Assembly (NCBI GenBank): GCA_018819135.1
Contig: JAHJQK010000060.1
Span: 16,300 to 80,299, forward strand
Source: Pseudomonadota bacterium
Lineage (GTDB): Bacteria > Desulfobacterota > SM23-61
Reading direction: 5' to 3'
DNA length: 64,000 nt
Below are positions 59,105-64,000 of this stretch, in pieces. The position numbers and the translations under genes are program-made. How positions within the stretch are numbered: the first letter of the stretch is position 1; each line of letters opens with the position of its first letter. The notes beneath the pieces were generated by a model. It made no database searches, was not told the DNA's origin, and saw only the letters and a list, made by a program, of their open reading frames with translations.

Positions 59105-59791
59105 ATGGATTTCTTGGTATTGGATAACATTCCCTTCCCAATCGACCCGGAGCAACTTTATAAAAACTTAAAAATAAAAAAGGGGGGTGAGCTTGTTGCC
59201 AGGCTGAACCATCTGGTTGATAAAGCGCAGGCTATAGGCAGGCCGAAAGCCTCCTATAAGGCGGCCTTCATTGAATCCAGAGGGGATGATCAGGTAAACG
59301 TCGAAGGTGTTATGTTTACCAGCAGGGTCCTGCGGGTCAATCTGGAAAAGGCCCATCGCGTCTTCCCGTTCGTGACAACCTGCGGGTTAGAGTTAGAGGA
59401 GTGGTCGAGTTCAATCGATGACCTGCTGGAAAAATATTGGGCGGATGTGATCAAAGAAATGGCCCTGCGGGCTGCCCTCAAGCACTTGAAAGAACATCTG
59501 ATCGATCATTTTCAACCCGGGAAAATGTCGAGAATGAATCCTGGATCATTGGCCGATTGGCCCTTGCCGGAGCAGCGGCAGCTCTTTGCCCTCCTCGGGG
59601 GGGGGCCGGCCTCCATCGGAATCAAACTTACGGATTCATTCCTCATGGTACCAATAAAGTCAGTCTCCGGGATATGGTTTCCTACCGAGGAGAGCTTCGA
59701 AAGCTGCCTTTTGTGCCCGAGGGAAAAATGTCCCGGCAGGAGAGCCCCGTACGATCCGGATCTGTACGAACGAAAATATCGTCCAAAATAA
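59105..59791 (+). CDS. Stand-alone MetH activation-domain-like protein
   Basis: A 228-residue protein resembling the B12-reactivation domain of methionine synthase. Shared are VFPFVTTCGLELEEWS, YWADVIKEMALRAALKHL, MNPGSLADWPLPEQRQLF, IGIKLTDSFLMVPIKSVSGI and a C-terminal cysteine set, SCLLCPREKCPGRRAPYD. Known family members bind SAM and aid reductive methylation of cob(II)alamin. The cysteine cluster is not part of MetH and may bind a metal or Fe-S cluster. AAGGAG sets the start at 59105. It could service the nearby B12-radical SAM enzyme or the corrinoid protein at 19099. Confidence 0.85.
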   Translation: MDFLVLDNIPFPIDPEQLYKNLKIKKGGELVARLNHLVDKAQAIGRPKASYKAAFIESRGDDQVNVEGVMFTSRVLRVNLEKAHRVFPFVTTCGLELEEWSSSIDDLLEKYWADVIKEMALRAALKHLKEHLIDHFQPGKMSRMNPGSLADWPLPEQRQLFALLGGGPASIGIKLTDSFLMVPIKSVSGIWFPTEESFESCLLCPREKCPGRRAPYDPDLYERKYRPK

Positions 59792-59849
59792 AAGTCTAGA
59801 CTCAACTTCTCAAAAAATGGGGGTAACTGTTTAGCCCTTCGAAAAATTG

Positions 59850-59985
59850 GCTAAACTTCAATGCCAAATGCAAAAGTTAAATTGAAAATTTCAAAATGAT
59901 TATGGTTTTACAGAAAAATTTGCATTTTTCAATCTGCAATTTTCACTTTTCAATGAAATTTAGCGTGTCTTTTCAAAACGCTAAA
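59850..59985. repeat. AT-rich inverted word repeat
   Basis: 'ctaaacttcaatgccaaatgcaaaagttaaattgaaaa' is answered by 'tttgcatttttcaatctgcaattttcacttttcaatgaaatttag', a long imperfect inverted repeat ending in ctaaa/tttag. No gene lies between 59792 and 60034. Confidence 0.55.
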
Positions 59986-60034
59986 TTGATACCAATGGGG
60001 AAGTAGGGAAAAATTTCTAAAGGAGAGTGATCCG

Positions 60035-60526
60035 ATGCCTTTCTCAATCGAACATGTCACCATCCGCTGCCGGGATATCGAAGCTTCGGTCGATTACTAT
60101 CGCCGCATGTTTGGTGCGCAGGTCATTCTGAAACGAAATCTGGCCGATTCCAAGCGCATCGTCTTTCTGCGCATCGGCGAAAGTATGCTGGAATTGATGT
60201 ACATGGGGCCGGCCAGCGAGCCCGTGGATCCCCGGGAACACTATGGAGTCCATCACTTCGGCATCAAGACCGATGATTTTGAATCTGCTTATCGAGATCT
60301 GAAGGCCAAGGGAGCCGAATTTCTCGGCGAGCCGTTCGAACCAACGCCCGGGATTCGCCTGGCCTTTTTGCGGGAACCGAACGGGGCGGTCATCGAACTG
60401 GCCCACCGGGACCCCAAGGTTTTTCAAGAGGCAATGAGTAAGGGAACCGTTAACTACCCGTACCCTTTTTTGCGAAAAGTACAGGAAGCGGCATATATAA
60501 ATTTGTTTTACCATAGGTATGGTTGA
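60035..60526 (+). CDS. VOC/glyoxalase-family protein (methylmalonyl-CoA epimerase-like)
   Basis: A 163-residue vicinal-oxygen-chelate protein with the paired beta-alpha-beta-beta-beta modules. Metal-ligand positions are IEHVTIRCRD (His), LELMYMG (Glu), VHHFGIKTDD (His) and AVIELAHRDP (Glu). This fits epimerase/glyoxalase enzymes. The C-terminal 30 residues are an extension. AAAGGAGAG sets the start. It is followed by an AT-rich gene-free region. Substrate not deducible. Confidence 0.85.
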   Translation: MPFSIEHVTIRCRDIEASVDYYRRMFGAQVILKRNLADSKRIVFLRIGESMLELMYMGPASEPVDPREHYGVHHFGIKTDDFESAYRDLKAKGAEFLGEPFEPTPGIRLAFLREPNGAVIELAHRDPKVFQEAMSKGTVNYPYPFLRKVQEAAYINLFYHRYG

Positions 60527-60903
60527 GGTAAAATTATCTTTTTATAAACCAATATTTAATGGCCATAAACCGATTGTTTTCCTTGGAATTTGCACAAAAA
60601 TGATCAATGGCTTCTTTTTTCTTTCGAATTAAACATAAATCAAGCCATCCCGATAACCAATAAAAATTCCGCCTAATAATTTAGAAAAGAGACTAAATAA
60701 GATCAACTTCCAAAAACACTCAAAAACTGTCAATAAAAATATTTCAACCTTACCCCCAGCTTTTCCCTTCCAGGGTGCTTTCTGCCTTCAATGATCTGGT
60801 GGCATAAAATTTGCCCTGAGAGAATAGGCAGATTATTCAATGACAATGGTTTCCCGAACTTATATTTCATTATCCTCTCGTTGCTTTACGATAGAGGTTG
60901 AAG
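60527..60903. other. AT-rich intergenic region of about 375 bp
   Basis: No coding frame or known RNA motif is supported on either strand. It marks a drop in GC content between the lipid region and the accessory end of the window. Confidence 0.5.
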
Positions 60904-61146
60904 ATGTTATCTGAATATTTGGAATCACTGGCTCCGGGAGAATTATTAACATTGCGGGGAGATGTTCTTAAACATATTAAAACGAGGGAGTATCTATATC
61001 AAAAAACAGAAATAGATAATACAATTTTTTTGTTGCATAAAAGCGGTAGTTTTGGCCTGCACGTAAAAGTGGAAGATATTGACTGGGACGCATATCAAGA
61101 ACAAAGTGGAGAGGTGACTTCGTTACGACAAAAACAATTATTATAG
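60904..61146 (+). CDS. Small hypothetical protein
   Basis: Eighty residues, MLSEYLESLAPGELLTLRGD and then HIKTREYLYQKTEIDNTIFL. Start supported by AGAGG six bases upstream. Predicted helix-strand-strand layout; no family recognised. The DUF4124 gene begins 1 bp after its stop, so both are probably one transcript. Confidence 0.6.
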   Translation: MLSEYLESLAPGELLTLRGDVLKHIKTREYLYQKTEIDNTIFLLHKSGSFGLHVKVEDIDWDAYQEQSGEVTSLRQKQLL

Positions 61147-61147
61147 A

Positions 61148-61570
61148 ATGGCCCAAAAAAGCAGGAGGCGGATCATGGCCGTATTGATTTTTCTTGTAGG
61201 TTTTTTTCTTTTCTTCGGATCGGATTCTTTTGCTCAGGTCTACAAGTATGTAAACAAGGAGGGTAAGGTCTGCTTTACCGATAACTTAATGTCCTCGCTT
61301 TTAAAAGACGGCACCTCCAATAAAGAACAAAAATCAAAAGGGGTAATCAATCAAAGAAAAAGAAACGAATCAGGCATAAAGGATATCATGCAATTAGGTC
61401 AGGAGATTCTCGAAGAAGAATTAGCTAAACCTCCTCGGAAACAAAATCGTCGTCTGATTCGGGAAATGACAGAAATTTTATATGGAGAAGGACCCAGTAA
61501 AAATCCGAGAAAGGCCTCCTTCCCCAATCAACTTTCCTATCCGTCCCCTCCGGGAAATACCCAGCAATGA
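61148..61570 (+). CDS. Exported DUF4124-domain protein
   Basis: A 140-residue protein with a signal peptide (about 8-30, RRIMAVLIFLVGFFLFFGSDSFA). A DUF4124 segment YKYVNKEGKVCFTDN follows, then a charged tail with a helical part (IKDIMQLGQEILEEELAK). It has the same domain as the lytic transglycosylase at 22007-22657 but no catalytic domain. Periplasmic; function unknown. ATG lies 1 bp after the previous stop. Confidence 0.72.
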   Translation: MAQKSRRRIMAVLIFLVGFFLFFGSDSFAQVYKYVNKEGKVCFTDNLMSSLLKDGTSNKEQKSKGVINQRKRNESGIKDIMQLGQEILEEELAKPPRKQNRRLIREMTEILYGEGPSKNPRKASFPNQLSYPSPPGNTQQ

Positions 61571-61583
61571 TTTCTGAAGGATT

Positions 61584-62483
61584 TCAAGACTTGCCATTGC
61601 GGTAGCGGTCACCTTTCTTCGCTTCGGCCTGCTGGCGGCGGCGCTCTTCTCCCGCCCGGGCGAGCGCTTCGCGGTTACTGTCGTCGACCCGCATGAAGGC
61701 GTCGCGCCACTCGTCGTTGCCCCAGCGAAACGGCGTCTGAACCGTGGTGCGGGGCATCCAGGCCCTTGCAAGCAGATCAAGGGCAGTTCCTACGATCGAG
61801 CGCTGCATCTTTGTGTCCCAGGGCTTCCCGCAGGGGTTTCCCAGCGGGAAGTCGGTGAACCCGAAGCGGGCGACGCCGCATTCCTCTACGATGTCGCGGG
61901 CCGAGCCCAATACCACCGTAGGCACGCCGTTTTCTTCGAGGTGTCGGGCGACCAGACTCACGGTCTGGTGGCAGACCGGTCAGAGTGCCGAGAGGAGCAT
62001 GGCGTCGACACCATCCTCACGGCACCACTCAAGGATCTGCGGGGCGTCCCGCAACGACGTCCTGCCCTGGCTGTAGTCGGTGGGGACCCCATAGAAGCGG
62101 GGCGACACCGACTCGATTCGGCTGCCAGCAGCGTACTCGGCTAGACGGTTCAGCGGTAGGAAACTATCGACGTCGTCAGTGTGGGTTGCGCCTTTGTCCC
62201 AGAACAGGTCGGCAGTGAACATGCGCCTCGGGGCCGGATTTGCCGCCAGCGCGTATAATTCCCTGATTTTCCGCCGGCCCTGTCCTTCGGCTTCGGCATC
62301 CATTTTGCCTGCGGTCGTCACCAACCCTACCCGGCACTCGGAGAGCGGCTTCTTAAGAGGGGTGAAGGGGGCGTCGTCGTGGTGGGCCCAGGTATACGGC
62401 TGGGAGTAGCCCTGCGCGGCATAGTACTCCCGGCTGCGATCGATATAGCTCACGAAAGACCGGTATGGCCGGCGCTGATTCAT
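61584..62483 (-). CDS. Glycine/sarcosine/betaine reductase selenoprotein B-family protein with in-frame UGA (Sec168)
   Basis: Read through one UGA (61980-61982) the gene gives 299 residues, the normal length of this GrdB-related family. The UGA falls in SALUPVCHQTVSLVARH, a UxxC redox motif exactly where related proteins have Cys or Sec. The same frame continues to RDIVEECGVARFGFTDFPLG. Upstream are RVGLVTTAGKMD, ATHTDDVDSFLPLNRL and VSPRFYGVPTDYSQGR. Two alternative hairpins just 3' of the UGA could act as a SECIS. AAGAGG precedes the ATG. The role is probably reductive cleavage or thiol-redox; the substrate is unknown. A plain nonsense mutation is less likely given the motif. Confidence 0.82.
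61951..61978 (-). promoter_or_regulatory. Candidate bacterial SECIS hairpins downstream of the UGA codon
   Basis: In the mRNA, CGGTCTG/CAGACCG (loop CCAC, 61978-61961) and ACCAGAC/GTCTGGT (loop CGTGA, 61969-61951) are both perfect 7-bp stems and are mutually exclusive. The second places its loop about 18-22 nt after the UGA, within the usual range for bacterial SECIS elements. Confidence 0.55.
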
Positions 62484-62498
62484 GGGGCACCTCTTCTA

Positions 62499-62606
62499 TT
62501 AAAATTCTTCTGCTTCCCAAATGGATTCTTCTCTTATCCCTGGTAGGATTGTATGAAATTGAGGGGAGTAAGTCAAGGCAATGGTCACCTCATCCACCCC
62601 GATCAT
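62499..62606 (-). CDS. Tiny open frame upstream of the selenoprotein gene
   Basis: Thirty-five codons reading MIGVDEVTIALTYSPQFHTI, ending 15 bp before the selenoprotein start. The open frame extends about nine codons further upstream without a better start. It faintly resembles the end of a small metal/sulfur (MIP18-like) domain, but I would not name it. It may be a leader peptide or a gene remnant. Confidence 0.3.
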   Translation of the reverse strand: MIGVDEVTIALTYSPQFHTILPGIREESIWEAEEF

Positions 62607-62752
62607 CTTGACCAAATCCTTCTGAAATAGTCCTTATTCCAACCTCCATTTTTTGATACCCTCTCCAAGAGTTACGGCGGGGTTCCGGTAGGTTCAAGGT
62701 TGTATCATAAATAAGGTCTTATGCGATCGTACCGGAGACTAAAAACTAAAAT

Positions 62753-63017
62753 ATGAATGTCTTGCGCAATGTATTCGTCATATATAGCATTTTATTAACG
62801 TGGGCTAGCTATGCAGGAGATCCTGTGAAAACAGAACTCACTGAACACGGGTTTATCGCCGATTTCTACTATACGGATGGTGCACCGAAGAAATTGGGAG
62901 TGCTGATTTTTGGTGGCTCCGAAGGCGGTAAACCGGAGTATTTAGCCAGGCCCATTGCCGCGAGAGGTTTTCCGGTCCTCGCTCTAGCCTACTTTAAAGT
63001 CCAGGGCACGCCAGAGT
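62753..63017 (+). pseudogene. Acyl-CoA thioester hydrolase/BAAT-type alpha/beta hydrolase, N-terminal remnant
   Basis: A signal-like start (FVIYSILLTWASYAG) is followed by TELTEHGFIADFYYTDGAPK, LGVLIFGGSEGGKPEYLARP and VLALAYFKVQGTPE. This is the opening of the BAAT C-terminal-like hydrolase fold up to the region before the nucleophile elbow. The frame then runs into CKGGRP-stop at 'gtgtaaagggggacgccctt', the edge of the adjacent RAYT-type segment. About two thirds of the enzyme, including its catalytic triad, is missing here. Confidence 0.75.
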
Positions 63018-63050
63018 GTAAAGGGGGACGCCCTTAAGTAATTAAATATC

Positions 63051-63881
63051 TCATTGGATAAGCTGATAACCTTTTTCATGAGCAATGGCCTCTCCCCTTT
63101 GTACGGCATAGCCAACCCCCGCTGGGCTCATTCCTAGGCGTATGGCCAGGGAAGCAAGGGAATTCCCCATTTCCCGCACCGCCCAGAAACAAAATAGACT
63201 CCGTGCACTGACCCGCCGCTGCTGGCGACCCCTCGCCAAAACCTCCCCCACCTTTATCCCATAAATCTCCGCAACTCTTTCCGCAATTTTCTCCAGGTCA
63301 TACCCCCGCCTTCTCAACGTGCATTGCCGCGTGTAAGGCTCCTCCGCCTGCGCAAGGACCGAATCCACAAAATCCGAATCCCCCAATATCCGCTCATCAC
63401 TCTTGATATGGTTCTGACCCCTTAACTTCAATTTCTCCGCTTCTGCCCAGCCGCCCAGACTGCGAACCAACCCTCCTCCAACGAGATCCCGACGACGCCC
63501 TCGCTCAACCCCCGCCTCAACGTATAAAAAATATTATTTCCTGGCACGACGGACCCTTTTACCGAAGGAATGCAGAACATAGTCTACATCCTGCCAAGGC
63601 CGTTTCCTCCTGCCCATCAAGGCGCTATGCCCGCAATAGGGGTAGCTGTTCAGAGCGGCCAAATCAGGAACAACTCCGGCCCTGAGTGGATTCAGGTGGA
63701 TATAGCGAACCAGCTCCTGCAGATAGGTCTCTTCTTGGCATACGATTGATTTATACCGGTTTTGCAGCAGATGCCCCTGGCGCTTGTGACGGCGGTTGAA
63801 ACTGACCACATACCCGGTCAGCAATCTCCTCATCAAAGTGGCGAGGGGAACTTCGCCCCTCCGCAAAAGAAAGTGAGCATG
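63051..63881 (-). pseudogene. REP-associated tyrosine transposase (RAYT/IS200-like), degraded
   Basis: Two in-frame pieces form one gene. The 5' piece starts in HAHFLLRRGEVPLATLMRRL, containing the HxH (HUH) motif, then SFNRRHKRQGHLLQNRYKSI and ELVRYIHLNPLRAG with the usual family order. The 3' piece has DERILGDSDFVDSVLAQAEE and a helix-turn-helix-like end LGMSPAGVGYAVQRGEAIA. A TAA between them (63534-63536) interrupts the frame. The N-terminal segment before HxH is lost, replaced by direct repeats. The transposase is inactive. Confidence 0.85.
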
Positions 63882-63908
63882 TTATGTGAAGCTCCGGATT
63901 ATGTGAAG
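63882..63908. repeat. Direct repeat TTATGTGAAG, two copies
   Basis: TTATGTGAAG occurs at 63882-63891 and 63899-63908, separated by ctccgga, exactly where the transposase frame loses its N-terminus. Related 'acacataattccg' appears at 63979-63991 at the window edge. It may be a recombination junction. Confidence 0.55.
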
Positions 63909-64000
63909 TAGAGCTCCCGTCCATTGTAAATCTCCCGCCATTTTGCCCTATTTCGGGGGCTTTTTGCCCCTAATACTACACATAATTCCGTGCTATGACA

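Overview
The window reads as chromosome of an anaerobic Gram-negative bacterium, most likely a Desulfobacterota ('deltaproteobacterial', Syntrophia- or Desulfobacteria-like) lineage. This is inferred from gene content, not from a marker gene. The indicators are an outer-membrane toolkit (LpxL-like acyltransferase, LolA-like carrier, RND exporter), strictly anaerobic redox enzymes (2-oxoacid:ferredoxin oxidoreductase, NuoEF/HydB-type diaphorase, a molybdopterin oxidoreductase fused to its Fe-S subunit), corrinoid methyl transfer, LL-diaminopimelate-type aminotransferase, acyl-CoA metabolism, a probable selenocysteine-decoding gene, and dense intergenic repeat families. No rRNA, CRISPR array, prophage or intact transposon was found.

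Layout. 0-5 kb: crotonase, an acyl-CoA dehydrogenase remnant, an apbE gene broken by one in-frame UGA, and an alpha-glucan phosphorylase. 5-11 kb: lipoate-ligase-like protein, pterin-dependent methyltransferase, a His-containing membrane protein and the fused Fe-S/molybdopterin oxidoreductase. 11-23 kb: HNH nuclease with palindromic upstream sites, MFS carrier, housekeeping biosynthesis (homoserine dehydrogenase, panB, folK, pgsA), a UbiB-family kinase, and a URO-D-type methyltransferase with its corrinoid protein. 23.4-24.4 kb: tRNA-Gly, tRNA-Cys and tRNA-Leu. 25-34 kb: ferredoxin-linked 2-oxoacid oxidoreductase operon whose beta subunit is almost entirely deleted, decarboxylating dehydrogenase, zinc-type dehydrogenase, and a three-gene NAD(P)-linked diaphorase. 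34-44 kb: LsrF-like aldolase, bifunctional aldolase/SDR, a decayed VapBC pair, peptidases, fba-fbp gluconeogenesis pair and a class III CoA-transferase. 45-60 kb: an envelope/lipid region with RND exporter, methyltransferase split by a small inverted-repeat element, glycosyltransferase, CsgG/FG-GAP protein, two related B12-radical SAM enzymes, LpxL-like acyltransferase, NodB deacetylase, LolA-like carrier, an active ketosynthase and a second ketosynthase with all three catalytic residues replaced. 60-64 kb: accessory DNA with a selenoprotein B-family reductase gene and a hydrolase cut off beside a decayed RAYT transposase.

Themes. (1) Several genes are freshly broken: apbE, acyl-CoA dehydrogenase, porB, vapC, an SDR, a four-helix-bundle gene, the methyltransferase, the hydrolase and the RAYT transposase. 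(2) The 45.9-57.6 kb block resembles the accessory part of aryl-polyene-type or other type II fatty-acid/polyketide lipid clusters, with a ketosynthase plus chain-length-factor-like partner and lipid transport and acyl-transfer functions, but without carrier protein, ketoreductase or dehydratase genes in view. (3) Corrinoid chemistry is spread over the window: methyltransferase at 6.4 kb, URO-D plus corrinoid protein at 17.8-19.7 kb, B12-radical SAM enzymes at 51 and 58 kb, and a stand-alone MetH-activation-like protein at 59.1 kb. (4) Intergenic spaces are filled with short degenerate word repeats, often as inverted pairs, and with at least one MITE-like family.
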